Below, in pieces: positions 1 to 7,801 of a DNA stretch of 64,000 bases; the stretch's first letter is position 1, and each line of letters opens with the position of its first letter. Origin of the DNA: an uncultured Collinsella sp. (GTDB taxonomy: Bacteria > Actinomycetota > Coriobacteriia > Coriobacteriales > Coriobacteriaceae); contig UQMK01000004.1 of NCBI GenBank assembly GCA_900542085.1, positions 55,509 through 119,508 on the forward strand, in the 5' to 3' direction. The notes beneath the pieces are model-generated. The model saw only the letters and a program-made list of their open reading frames with translations, did not search any database and was not told the DNA's origin. Both the position numbers and the translations under genes were made by a program.

Positions 1-231
1 TTTTCGTTCCTGGGGCGACAGGTTGATGCCCGCCGCCGAGTCAAAAAAGGTCACGCCGTTGACGACGATCTTGCCCTCGTCGGGCGTCTCCACACCGGCG
101 ATGCAGCGCAGTGTGCAGCTCTTGCCGCAACCCGAGGCGCCCAGCAGCGCCACACGCTCCTCGCCGGCCCCAAGCTGCATGTCGAGGGTGAACCCCGGAT
201 AACGCTTTTTGATATCCAGAACAAGCGACAT
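1..231 (-). CDS. modC: Molybdate ABC transporter ATP-binding protein, partial (C-terminus outside window)
   Basis: This is the first 77 codons of an ABC ATPase; the rest lies beyond the left edge. The translation starts MSLVLDIKKRYPGFTLDMQL and contains a Walker A loop (LLGASGCGKSCTL, about residues 29-41) followed by CIAGVETPDEGKI, the usual context in importer ATPases. It starts 3 nt after the modB stop, so it is the last visible gene of modA-modB-modC and should power molybdate or tungstate import from the inner face of the membrane. The assignment to ModC rests on the neighbours, because the specificity-bearing C-terminal domain is not visible. Only the Walker A part can be confirmed here. 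Confidence 0.85.
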   Translation of the reverse strand, partial: MSLVLDIKKRYPGFTLDMQLGAGEERVALLGASGCGKSCTLRCIAGVETPDEGKIVVNGVTFFDSAAGINLSPQERK

Positions 232-234
232 GGC

Positions 235-1677
235 TTATCGACCTCCCTTTGCGACCGTGTCATCGCGCATGAGCTCGGCCAGCGCCTCGCGATCGATACG
301 CAGCGCATCGCCGCCGACTGGGTCGAGTGAATCGGTCTGGCCGCCCAGCTGCTTGGCCTGCTTGCGCTCCGCACGGGAAAGGCCCCGCTCGCGATACTTT
401 TGCGAATGCGCGGTGTACATATTGATGAACAGAATGACCAGGAAACTGAACATGATTACGACCACGACCCAAAAGAGGGCTACCGACGTGTTGCCCCCCA
501 TCCACTCAAAGTAGATGGCGATGGGAATGGTCTGGGTAATGCCGGCGTAGTTGCCCGCAAAGAACAGGGTGCAGCCAAACTCGCCCATGGCACGCGCGAA
601 GGCGAGCACCGTGCCGGCGGCGATGGAGGGCCAGCCGAGCGGCATCATGAGCTTGGCAAAGATGCGACGTTCGGACCATCCCAAGGTTCGCGCGGCGTCG
701 AGCATCTGCGTATCGAGGCTCTCAAAGGCACCGAGCGCCGTGCGGTAGACCAGGGGAAACGACACCACCACGGCAGATATCACCGCTGCGGGCCACGTAA
801 AGACGATCGAGACGCCATGCGCGATAAGCCACCGACCGACCCCGGTCGAGCGGCCAAACAGCATGAGGAGCAGAAAGCCGCAGACCGTGGGCGGCAGCAC
901 CATAGGAATCGTAAAGACCGAATCGAGCAGGCCCTTGATACGACTCGAGGTACCCATAGTCTTCCACGCGGCGAACAGGCCCAGCGCAAAGGAGATCAGC
1001 AGGGCAAGGCCGCACGTTTTAATGGACACCCAAAACGGGCGATAGTCGATGTCGCCCAAAAAGGAGGCCAGAGTGGTCAAGGGGCCCTGCTCATCCCGCA
1101 ACACGACAGACGATGCTTCTACCATTTGAGCGCTATCAAGCCAACGCGCGCCGCTCTTGGCATCACCCGAGGCTGATGCGATCACCACATAGCGGTCCCC
1201 ATCCGCACCTCGTTCGTCAAAGCCATAGGTATACCCGCCGGCATCAAACGTTGTTTCCGCCGTAACATACCAAGGAAGATCCACATCCCCTAGCTGCGCA
1301 CCCCCCATGCAGTTTGCGCTGTCGAGCTTACAAACGAGGGCCTTGAGACCCGATACGCACTCGTTGTCCTGCGGATCCAATCCAAACTTCTCGACCGCCT
1401 TGGGCGATATCCACACCACAACGCGATCGGCAGCAGGCGCCACCACAAGGTCCACGTCCTCGTCAACGGGAAACCGGTAGCCCTCAGGCTGGCCTTCCAT
1501 GGCACGAGCGGTCCCCTTGGCCAACCGCTCAAAACCCTCGATCCCATAGGAAAGCCCATGAGCGGTCGCAGCAACCTGGGCCCCGTCCTCAGCATCCCCA
1601 GCCAACGCAAATCCCGGCACACAGCAAAGCGCGAAGGTCAAAGCACAGGCGACAAGCATGCGGAATCTATTAAGCAC
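235..1677 (-). CDS. modB: Molybdate ABC transporter permease with extra N-terminal extracytoplasmic domain
   Basis: The protein is about 480 residues, roughly twice the usual ModB length (~225). The C-terminal part (about residues 205-430) is a typical ModB/CysT-type permease with several membrane helices and the EAA-like loop (LDAARTLGWSERRIFAKLMMP). Before it lies a signal-like hydrophobic segment (residues 7-26) and about 175 soluble residues with four cysteines that I do not recognise. A short charged cytoplasmic tail follows the last helix. I chose the GTG at 1677, which has GGAG 6-7 nt upstream; a longer in-frame GTG at 1746 overlaps the modA stop but lacks a ribosome site. It sits between modA and modC. 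The N-terminal domain is presumably outside the membrane, perhaps interacting with ModA; that is inference. Confidence 0.85.
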   Translation of the reverse strand: MLNRFRMLVACALTFALCCVPGFALAGDAEDGAQVAATAHGLSYGIEGFERLAKGTARAMEGQPEGYRFPVDEDVDLVVAPAADRVVVWISPKAVEKFGLDPQDNECVSGLKALVCKLDSANCMGGAQLGDVDLPWYVTAETTFDAGGYTYGFDERGADGDRYVVIASASGDAKSGARWLDSAQMVEASSVVLRDEQGPLTTLASFLGDIDYRPFWVSIKTCGLALLISFALGLFAAWKTMGTSSRIKGLLDSVFTIPMVLPPTVCGFLLLMLFGRSTGVGRWLIAHGVSIVFTWPAAVISAVVVSFPLVYRTALGAFESLDTQMLDAARTLGWSERRIFAKLMMPLGWPSIAAGTVLAFARAMGEFGCTLFFAGNYAGITQTIPIAIYFEWMGGNTSVALFWVVVVIMFSFLVILFINMYTAHSQKYRERGLSRAERKQAKQLGGQTDSLDPVGGDALRIDREALAELMRDDTVAKGGR

Positions 1678-1745
1678 GAAAAGCTCCAAGCGAATACAAG
1701 GACGGAGTGAAACACAAAACGATGGAATTATCGCGCCAAGCCGCA

Positions 1746-2615
1746 CTACGCGGAAAGCTCAAAGCCGTACTTAGCCCAAATCTTCTGAGCTTTCTTGTTG
1801 GTCAGACAAAAGTCGATGAACGCCTTGGCCTCGTCGGCGTGCTCGGAGCTCTCTGCAACGGCACCCGGATACACGATGGGCTTGTGCGAATCCTCGGGGC
1901 ACACGAAGGCCTCCTCGATGCCGTCGTAACGGAAGATATCGGAGCTGTAGACAAAACCGGCCACGCAGTCGCCTGTGGACACATAGGCGGCGGCGGTACC
2001 AACTTTGTCGGCCAGTGCGACCTTGTCGGCGATCTCGGGAGCATACTCACCGTCGTCGCCCTCGGTGCCGGTGTAGAGGCCCACGGAGGCCAGGGCCTGG
2101 TTGGCGTACTTGCCGGCGGGGACGGTCTTGGCATCGCCGATGGCGATCTTGCCGTCCAGATTCGCGACGTCGGCGATGGCCACGACCTTGGTTTCGGAGC
2201 CCTCGGCGCGAATGATCACGAGGTCGTTGACGAACATGTCCTCACGCGTGTCGGCGTCGACGAGCTCGGCGGCCTCGGCGTCGTCCATGGTGCCCTTGGA
2301 GGCCGTGATGAGCGCGTCGACGGCGGCACCGGCACGCATCTGTTCGACGAGGTCGCCGGACGCTTTAAACTGCGTGTCGGCAAAGGTGGTGCCGGTCTGG
2401 TCGGTGTAGAGCTTCTGGACCTCGGGCAGAGCCTTCTCGAGCGAGTTGGCAGCAAAGACCTGCAGCTCGACAGCTTTCTTGGAAGACGCCTTAGCAGAAC
2501 TGGCATCGGATCCGGCCGGCTCGGACGTCTTATTGCCCGAGCAGCCAGCAAGGCCAAAGCCGGCGGCGGCAGCAGAGAGCGAGACGAATCCGCGGCGAGA
2601 AACCATATCGAACAT
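1746..2615 (-). CDS. modA: Molybdate ABC transporter substrate-binding lipoprotein
   Basis: This is a 289-residue periplasmic-type binding protein of the ModA family. The N-terminus reads MFDMVSRRGFVSLSAAAAGF followed by a lipobox (GLAGC). The twin arginines plus lipobox suggest Tat export and lipid anchoring. The mature part has the ModA-like region VFAANSLEKALPEVQKLY and later YTGTEGDDGEYAPEIADKV. The ATG at 2615 is preceded by AAAGGG with 6 nt spacing; an upstream TTG at 2621 is worse placed. It is the first gene of modABC. Upstream there is a TATAAT-type -10 (2676-2681) and a perfect inverted repeat (2706-2733). Substrate could be molybdate or tungstate; moeA and a mog-like gene nearby favour molybdate. 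Confidence 0.9.
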   Translation of the reverse strand: MFDMVSRRGFVSLSAAAAGFGLAGCSGNKTSEPAGSDASSAKASSKKAVELQVFAANSLEKALPEVQKLYTDQTGTTFADTQFKASGDLVEQMRAGAAVDALITASKGTMDDAEAAELVDADTREDMFVNDLVIIRAEGSETKVVAIADVANLDGKIAIGDAKTVPAGKYANQALASVGLYTGTEGDDGEYAPEIADKVALADKVGTAAAYVSTGDCVAGFVYSSDIFRYDGIEEAFVCPEDSHKPIVYPGAVAESSEHADEAKAFIDFCLTNKKAQKIWAKYGFELSA

Positions 2616-2675
2616 GTTCAACCCTTTCGGATCTTGTGCCCGGGTACCCCACCGCGGGCTTTAATCTGCAATCAA

Positions 2676-2704
2676 ATTATACTTCTGCGCGAATAATGAT
2701 AGTG
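2676..2704 (-). promoter_or_regulatory. Probable modA promoter
   Basis: The minus strand has a perfect TATAAT (2676-2681). With 17 nt spacing the -35 position (2699-2704) reads CACTAT, a poor match. The start codon of modA is about 60 nt downstream. A weak -35 next to an inverted repeat just upstream would fit activator control, but that is inference. Confidence 0.5.
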
Positions 2705-2705
2705 A

Positions 2706-2733
2706 GAAACTATTCTCGCTAGAGAATAGTTTC
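2706..2733. promoter_or_regulatory. Perfect 12-bp inverted repeat upstream of modABC
   Basis: The arms GAAACTATTCTC and GAGAATAGTTTC are perfect complements separated by GCTA. The repeat lies directly upstream of the -35 position of the proposed modA promoter and about 80 nt beyond the end of the mogA-like gene. No T run follows on either strand, so it looks more like an operator than a terminator. It does not resemble the E. coli ModE box closely. Confidence 0.6.
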
Positions 2734-2816
2734 GAGCTACCGTGCACCTCGGCGTCGCTTCGGCGGAAAACAAAGGCGGAGCAACCGTTCAGGTCGCCCC
2801 GCCGCAGGTAAACCGC

Positions 2817-3296
2817 TTATTTGGCGTGCCCGCCGCCCGCTGTCATCTGAGCCGCATGCTCCAGCTGGTCTGCTATGGCCTCCCAGCTTTCGCGAGCGGC
2901 CTTCGTAGAACCGGGAAAGTTTACGACAAGCGTATGACCTCGTTGCATGCAAATAGCGCGCGAGAGCATGGCGCGGCGCGTCTTAGTCATCGAGTACGCA
3001 CGGATTGCCTCTGCAATACCCGGCACATCGCGGTCGCAGACGGCACGCGTCGCCTCGGGCGTCACATCGCGCATCGAAAGCCCAGTTCCGCCGCAGGTGA
3101 GCACGACATTGGCGTGACACTCATCGGCGGCTTCCACAATGGCATCACCGATCTCGCTGGCGTCGTCGCGCACGACCACGTGTGAGGCGACCGCCCAGCC
3201 CTGCGCCTCGATAAGTTCCTCGAGTGCGGCTCCGGCCTCGTCCTGGGCAAGATCGCGCGTATCCGAGCACGTCACGATCGATATCTTCAGCTCCAT
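2817..3296 (-). CDS. mogA: Molybdopterin adenylyltransferase family protein (MogA/MoaB-like)
   Basis: This 159-residue protein belongs to the MogA/MoaB fold family, which activates molybdopterin by adenylation before MoeA inserts molybdenum. Recognisable parts are SIVTCSDTRDLAQDEAG near the start, the conserved LTCGGTGLSMRDVTPEAT loop (about residues 66-83) and the VVNFPGSTKAARESW segment. The start at 3296 has a strong GGAGGA about 7 nt upstream; the open frame extends further but without support. It follows moeA with a 10-nt gap, so the two are one operon and work in consecutive steps of molybdenum cofactor synthesis. MogA versus MoaB cannot be settled from sequence alone. Confidence 0.88.
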   Translation of the reverse strand: MELKISIVTCSDTRDLAQDEAGAALEELIEAQGWAVASHVVVRDDASEIGDAIVEAADECHANVVLTCGGTGLSMRDVTPEATRAVCDRDVPGIAEAIRAYSMTKTRRAMLSRAICMQRGHTLVVNFPGSTKAARESWEAIADQLEHAAQMTAGGGHAK

Positions 3297-3306
3297 AGCA
3301 TTCCTC

Positions 3307-4569
3307 CTACAACACGGCGCCCTCGGGCAGGTCGACGCGCACAACGTCCACGACATCTCCCGACTTGAGCTCGCACGGCCCTTCGTCAATACGCAGCAGG
3401 CAGTTGGCCCGCTGCATCGTGCCGAGCAGCGCCGAATTCTGCGTCTTGGCCTCGGTCACCAACAGCTCACCGGTCTCGGGGTCACGCAAAACCGTGGCGC
3501 GATCGAAGAAGCGTCGGTCCTGGCGCTTTTTCACGCCGTGCGTGAGCGTCGCCTGCTGCACGGGACGCATGCCTTCGGCAAATCCGCGCATCTTGCGAAT
3601 CGCCGGGCGGGCGAGCATCTCAAAGCCCACATACGCCGCCGCGGGATTGCCCGAAAGCCCCAAATACGGCTTACCCCCGAGCAAGCCAAACGTGATGGCC
3701 TTGCCCGGACGCATCGAGATGCGGTCAAACAGCACCTCGCCCTCGCGCCGGACGAGCGCCGTCACGAAATCGTAATCACCCGCCGAGGCGCCACCGCTCG
3801 TAATGACAAAATCGCACTCCTGCACGGCACGATGCACCAGCTCGGCAATCGCCTGCTCATCATCGGGCGCAATGCCGTAGAACACGGGCTCGGCTCCCGC
3901 ATCGAGCGCCTCGGCCATCAGCGCTGAGGAGTTGGAATCGCGAATCTGACCGCGCGTCGGTACCTTGCTCGGTGCGACCAGTTCCGTGCCCAGCGAGATG
4001 ATGCCCACACGTGGGGCAGCGTGCACCTTCACGCTCGCATACCCGGCGCTCGCCAGCAAGCCGGCGCCCGCCGGAGCCACAACCTCGCCAGCGCGCATCA
4101 CGACGTCGCCGGCATGGGCCTCCTCGGCGGCAGAGCGAACGTTCTCCCCCACCTTGGCCGGCGCCGAGAACCTCACACGCGAGCCCTCGTTGCCGTCGCC
4201 GTCGAGCACATCGACGATCTCGTACTTCACCACGGCATCGGCACCCTCGGGCACCGGCGCGCCCGTCATGATGCGGACCGTCTCGCCCGCGCCGATTGCG
4301 TCCCCAAACACATGACCCGCGGCCTCATGTCCGATAACATCGAGCGTCACCGGCGCCTCGCCAGATGCCTGCGCCAAGTCCGCCGAGCGCACGGCATATC
4401 CGTCCATAGCGCTGTTGGCAAACGGCGAGATGTCGATATCGGCCACCGCGTCCTCGGCCAGGGGAAGACCGGAGGCCTGCCACACGGGAATCTCGACGAG
4501 ATCGGTCGGAGCAACGTGCGACAGGACAATCGACTGTGCGTCATCCAGCGGAATGAGTTTCTCTGCCAT
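3307..4569 (-). CDS. moeA: Molybdopterin molybdenumtransferase
   Basis: This 420-residue protein matches the MoeA family in length and motifs. It inserts molybdate into adenylated molybdopterin in the cytoplasm. Visible landmarks are the N-terminal SPFANSAMDGYAVRSADL, the MTGAPVPEGADAVVKYE segment, GTELVAPSKVPTRGQIRDSN, the molybdopterin-binding loop VITSGGASAGDYDFV (about 250-264) and GLSGNPAAAYVGFEM. The ATG at 4569 has GAGG 6 nt upstream; an in-frame GTG at 4575 overlaps that site and is less likely. It is first in an operon with the mogA-like gene, and modABC lies next. Together they cover molybdate uptake and late cofactor assembly. Confidence 0.93.
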   Translation of the reverse strand: MAEKLIPLDDAQSIVLSHVAPTDLVEIPVWQASGLPLAEDAVADIDISPFANSAMDGYAVRSADLAQASGEAPVTLDVIGHEAAGHVFGDAIGAGETVRIMTGAPVPEGADAVVKYEIVDVLDGDGNEGSRVRFSAPAKVGENVRSAAEEAHAGDVVMRAGEVVAPAGAGLLASAGYASVKVHAAPRVGIISLGTELVAPSKVPTRGQIRDSNSSALMAEALDAGAEPVFYGIAPDDEQAIAELVHRAVQECDFVITSGGASAGDYDFVTALVRREGEVLFDRISMRPGKAITFGLLGGKPYLGLSGNPAAAYVGFEMLARPAIRKMRGFAEGMRPVQQATLTHGVKKRQDRRFFDRATVLRDPETGELLVTEAKTQNSALLGTMQRANCLLRIDEGPCELKSGDVVDVVRVDLPEGAVL

Positions 4570-4744
4570 ATGCACCTCTTAATGCCACGGCGCACAACAG
4601 GGGCGCCGATTCTTTATGCTTGTCTCAGTATAATCCCCCGTCGCACGACCGTGACTCGGCCTGTACCCGCAAATACACCTGTCGGTTGCAGGCCGCGAAA
4701 CAGAATGGAAACCAACCCACCGGCTCGTCGCGTTTACCGCGTTC

Positions 4745-4750
4745 TATAAT
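4745..4750 (+). promoter_or_regulatory. Possible -10 box for the chloride channel gene
   Basis: A perfect TATAAT lies 30 nt before the start codon of the CLC gene. No convincing -35 is visible at 16-18 nt, so support is limited to the -10. Confidence 0.3.
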
Positions 4751-4779
4751 GCTTGCGTTGCAACCTAAAAGAGGAACGT

Positions 4780-6201
4780 ATGGCTCATAACGACAAACCC
4801 GAAAGCGCAAACGAGACGCAGGATCATTCCCGGCCGATCGACGACGGCGGCTTTTTCTCCCTGAACGACGTCATCATGGCCGGTAGGAATCAGATCACCC
4901 GCTCCGAGCATCTCTTAGCTGCCGACACGCGCCGCAACGTCCGCAACCTACTCGCGAGCGCCAAGTTGCTCGTACTCGTCGTCATCGTCTCGCTCGCCAT
5001 GGGCGTTGCCGCTTGGGCGTTTTTGGCTTCGCTGAATATCGCGACCGACTATCGCGAGCACCATGCGTGGATCTACGCGCTGCTTCCCGTTGTGGGCATG
5101 GCCACCGCGTGGGTCTACAAGAACCACGGCCTTGCCGCCAAACGAGGTAACAACCTGGTCATCGACTCCGCTCTGGGCACACGCCTTATCCATATGCGCA
5201 TGGCCGTCCTCACCTTCGTCTGCTCCACGCTCACGCACCTAACGGGCGGATCGGCCGGTCGCGAGGGAGCCGCGGTACAGATTGGCGGCACCATCGCCAG
5301 CAACATCTCGAGCCTCGCCCACCTCAAAAAGCATGACCACCACAACCTCATGCTCGCCGGCATCTCGTCGGCCTTTGGCGCCGTATTCAGTTCGCCCCTT
5401 GCCGGCGCGTTCTTTGGCATGGAGATGTGTTTTATCGGCAAAATCGACTACACCGCGGGCATCTACTGTCTGGTCGCCTCGTTTACCGGCTACTTTACAT
5501 CACTCGCCCTGGGTACCGAGTACGAAGCGAATGTCATCGCCAGCGTTCCCAACATGACACCACGGACGGTTGCCATCGTTGTTATCAGCGCCATTATCTT
5601 CGGTCTGACGGCACGCCTCTTTGCCTGGTCGGTTCGAACCGTCAAAAGCCTGTACGGTCGCTTTATCACCAACTACCTTGCTCGCGCACTCGTGGGCGCG
5701 CTCGTGGTGCTCGCGGCATACGCGATGCTCGACGCCTGGAAGTATGCCGGCCTTGCCACCTGGCTCTCGGGCGCCGGGTTCGCCGGTAACACGACCCTTG
5801 CCGACGCAGCCATCAAGCTCGTGGTGACGGCGCTTACCCTGGGTGCGGGCTTCCAAGGCGGCGAGGTCACGCCCCTGTTTGGCATCGGTGCGGCGCTCGG
5901 CGGCTGGATCGGTTGCCTCGTCGGTATCGACCCCAGCTTTCTGGCGGCGCTGGGCATGCTCGGTGTTTTCTGCGCCGGCCTTAACGTGCCCATCACCACC
6001 TGTATGATGGCCATCGACCTGTTCCACGGCACGGCAGCCGGCTTCTTCGTGATCGTGGCGTTTATCAGCTATCTTGTCGGCGGCCACCGCGGCGTATATC
6101 CCGCGCAGCGCATTGTCTCGCCTAAACGCCGTTCGCTTATTGTGGATGAGGGCGGTACGGTAGCGGATGCTATCGAGCGCCACAACGACCTGATAGAGTA
6201 G
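4780..6201 (+). CDS. CLC-family chloride channel/transporter
   Basis: This is a 473-residue polytopic membrane protein of the voltage-gated chloride channel (CLC) superfamily. It has a soluble N-terminus of about 65 residues and roughly ten to twelve hydrophobic segments. The CLC motif GSAGREGAAVQIGG (about 155-168) holds the gating glutamate, and GGEVTPLFGIGAALGG (about 356-371) matches the GxFxP region. The classical GSGIPE motif is not evident, so it belongs to a divergent bacterial subfamily; a fluoride or other anion role cannot be excluded. The ATG at 4780 has AAAAGAGGAA upstream, whereas the earlier in-frame TTG at 4753 overlaps a likely promoter. It stands alone on the plus strand, divergent from moeA. 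Confidence 0.85.
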   Translation: MAHNDKPESANETQDHSRPIDDGGFFSLNDVIMAGRNQITRSEHLLAADTRRNVRNLLASAKLLVLVVIVSLAMGVAAWAFLASLNIATDYREHHAWIYALLPVVGMATAWVYKNHGLAAKRGNNLVIDSALGTRLIHMRMAVLTFVCSTLTHLTGGSAGREGAAVQIGGTIASNISSLAHLKKHDHHNLMLAGISSAFGAVFSSPLAGAFFGMEMCFIGKIDYTAGIYCLVASFTGYFTSLALGTEYEANVIASVPNMTPRTVAIVVISAIIFGLTARLFAWSVRTVKSLYGRFITNYLARALVGALVVLAAYAMLDAWKYAGLATWLSGAGFAGNTTLADAAIKLVVTALTLGAGFQGGEVTPLFGIGAALGGWIGCLVGIDPSFLAALGMLGVFCAGLNVPITTCMMAIDLFHGTAAGFFVIVAFISYLVGGHRGVYPAQRIVSPKRRSLIVDEGGTVADAIERHNDLIE

Positions 6202-6288
6202 ACGTTAGTATTCGCCGTGCAGCCACAATCGGGGGCAATTCGACCTGAGCGCGACCGCACCGTCACGTCATACGCCAGGAGTCGCCCC

Positions 6289-7251
6289 ATGCACGCAACT
6301 GATTTTGGTCGCACGCTCATAATCGCCAACCCTGCCGCCCAGTCAGGTGCGGCGCGCGAGGTCGCTGAGCGCCTGCAGCGCTTTTTGGACATGACCGCGC
6401 GCTCATCCCAGTTTGACCTGGTGCTGACTGAGCGCATGGGACATGCCAAGGAGCTTGCCGCGCAGGCTCAGGGCTATCGCACCGTTATCGCCCTTGGCGG
6501 CGACGGCGTGATCCACGAGGTTGCCAATGGACTCATGAAGCAGGATGAGGCGGTCCGTCCCGCCCTTGCCGTCCTACCCGTAGGCTCCGGCAACGATTTT
6601 GCCCAGACCCTCGGTATCGACGATTTCTCCGGCAAAGATTTTGGCGCGCTGCTCACCTGCGAGCTGCAGCGCCAGGATATCGGACGCATTCGCTCATGGA
6701 ACCCCGCAAGCGGTAGCGGCGAGGCTACCGTTGAGTACTACGACCAAACGCTTTCGGTCGGCATCGATGCCGCCATCGGCCTGGGCACCATCGAGCTGCG
6801 CAAAAAGACGGGCCTCGCTGGCGCTCCGCTCTACACCCTCTCGGGTCTGGAGCAGTTTGGTCTGCGCTACCGCAACTACCCCATGACAGTCAGCTTTGAC
6901 GGGGCGCCCGCCGAGCGCGTGAGGGCGATCATCATGGCGATTCAGCTGGGCCCCACGTATGGCTCGGGCTATCGCATCTGCCCCGATGCCGACCCCTGCG
7001 ACGGCATGCTCGACGTCTGCTACGCATGCGGCCCCGTCCCTCGCGCGGTAGCCCTGCCCATGTTCCTTTCGGCCAAGGACGGCCACCATACCAAGTTGCC
7101 ACCGGTTCGCATGCGCCGCTGCCGTCATGCCGAGCTCACTTTTGAGGAGCCCGACTACCCCATCCAAGCCGACGGCGAGCCCGTTGTCGCCTCGCGCATC
7201 GAGGTCGACGTCCTCGGCGGAGCCCTCCACGTCTGGCGCCCCATCCGCTAA
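6289..7251 (+). CDS. Diacylglycerol/lipid kinase family protein
   Basis: This 320-residue protein belongs to the DagK/YegS lipid kinase family, which phosphorylates diacylglycerol or related lipids at the inner membrane face. The N-terminal nucleotide domain shows ALGGDGVIHEVANGL (about residues 69-83), the GGDG phosphate-binding signature, and VLPVGSGNDFAQTLGI soon after. The C-terminal beta-rich half contains QADGEPV, usual for the family. The ATG at 6289 has AGGAG 7 nt upstream and starts MHATDFGRTLIIANPAAQSG, matching family N-termini; the upstream extension is unsupported. It follows the CLC gene by 87 nt and may be co-transcribed. Lipid substrate is unknown. Confidence 0.88.
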   Translation: MHATDFGRTLIIANPAAQSGAAREVAERLQRFLDMTARSSQFDLVLTERMGHAKELAAQAQGYRTVIALGGDGVIHEVANGLMKQDEAVRPALAVLPVGSGNDFAQTLGIDDFSGKDFGALLTCELQRQDIGRIRSWNPASGSGEATVEYYDQTLSVGIDAAIGLGTIELRKKTGLAGAPLYTLSGLEQFGLRYRNYPMTVSFDGAPAERVRAIIMAIQLGPTYGSGYRICPDADPCDGMLDVCYACGPVPRAVALPMFLSAKDGHHTKLPPVRMRRCRHAELTFEEPDYPIQADGEPVVASRIEVDVLGGALHVWRPIR

Positions 7252-7260
7252 CCCCACCTA

Positions 7261-7327
7261 AGTTGCGGTGAAATAGGGACTGTTTATGCAGGTAAAGCCG
7301 GAAAACAATCCCTATTTCACCGCAACT
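7261..7327. repeat. 19-bp perfect inverted repeat, copy 1 of a TTGCGGTGAAATA family
   Basis: The arms AGTTGCGGTGAAATAGGGA (7261-7279) and its exact complement (7309-7327) flank a 29-nt loop. It lies between the convergent lipid kinase and release-factor-like genes, so it could end transcription from both sides, although no T run follows. A related element with the same outer sequence sits at 28322-28384. Confidence 0.75.
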
Positions 7328-7337
7328 CATGAGGAGG

Positions 7338-7718
7338 CTATTCGTCGCTGCCCGGCTTGCGACGGTTGGCCTTTTTAATGGCGTTGAAGTGCTTGTCATT
7401 GAGCCTGCGCTGGCGAGAGCGCTGAGGCACCTTGGTCTTTACGCGTCGGCGCGGTGGACGCCCGCGACGCTCAAGCTCAGCACGCAGCTTACGCAGGCAG
7501 CTACTACGGTTTTGGAACTGACTGCGGCTCTCGCGCGCCGTCACGGTAATTCCCGAAGGGATATGTTTCATGCGCACCGCCGAGTCCGTCGTGTTGACGC
7601 CTTGTCCGCCCGGACCTGTCGCGCGAAACACCTGCACCTCGCAATCGCGCGCCAACTCCTCGGCCGACATCTCGGCATAGCGCGCATACTCGCGCCATCC
7701 CATCTTGTTCTCATCCAT
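7338..7718 (-). CDS. Release factor-like protein with GGQ motif (RF-1 domain)
   Basis: This 126-residue protein is a stand-alone class I release factor catalytic domain. It has FRATGPGGQGVNTTDSAVRM (about residues 31-50), where GGQ is the peptidyl-tRNA hydrolysis motif. A strongly basic C-terminus follows (RRGRPPRRRVKTKVPQRSRQ), as in ribosome-rescue proteins of the ArfB/YaeJ type. There is no codon-recognition domain. It may release stalled ribosomes, but that is inference. The ATG at 7718 has GGGGAGG 7 nt upstream. The reading frame extends upstream through a palindromic repeat (7744-7774), which argues against a longer start. Confidence 0.8.
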   Translation of the reverse strand: MDENKMGWREYARYAEMSAEELARDCEVQVFRATGPGGQGVNTTDSAVRMKHIPSGITVTARESRSQFQNRSSCLRKLRAELERRGRPPRRRVKTKVPQRSRQRRLNDKHFNAIKKANRRKPGSDE

Positions 7719-7743
7719 ATCAACACCTCCCCTCATACAAAAA

Positions 7744-7774
7744 ATGTGACAAAGGGACGGTCCCTTTGTCACAT
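7744..7774. repeat. Palindrome TGTGACAAAGGGAC, copy 1
   Basis: ATGTGACAAAGGGAC and its exact complement are separated by one base. It lies between xpt (minus) and the release factor-like gene (minus). A diverged copy is at 15891-15921 and a similar-looking palindrome at 32300-32336. The family is of intergenic repeat type. Confidence 0.7.
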
Positions 7775-7801
7775 CGCATACCAATCGCTTGTGTTGCGCG
7801 C

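Noticed and set aside
1707..2696. Large plus-strand open frame opposite modA
   Set aside because: It is a shadow of modA with low-complexity Gly/Val composition; the minus-strand product has clear ModA features.
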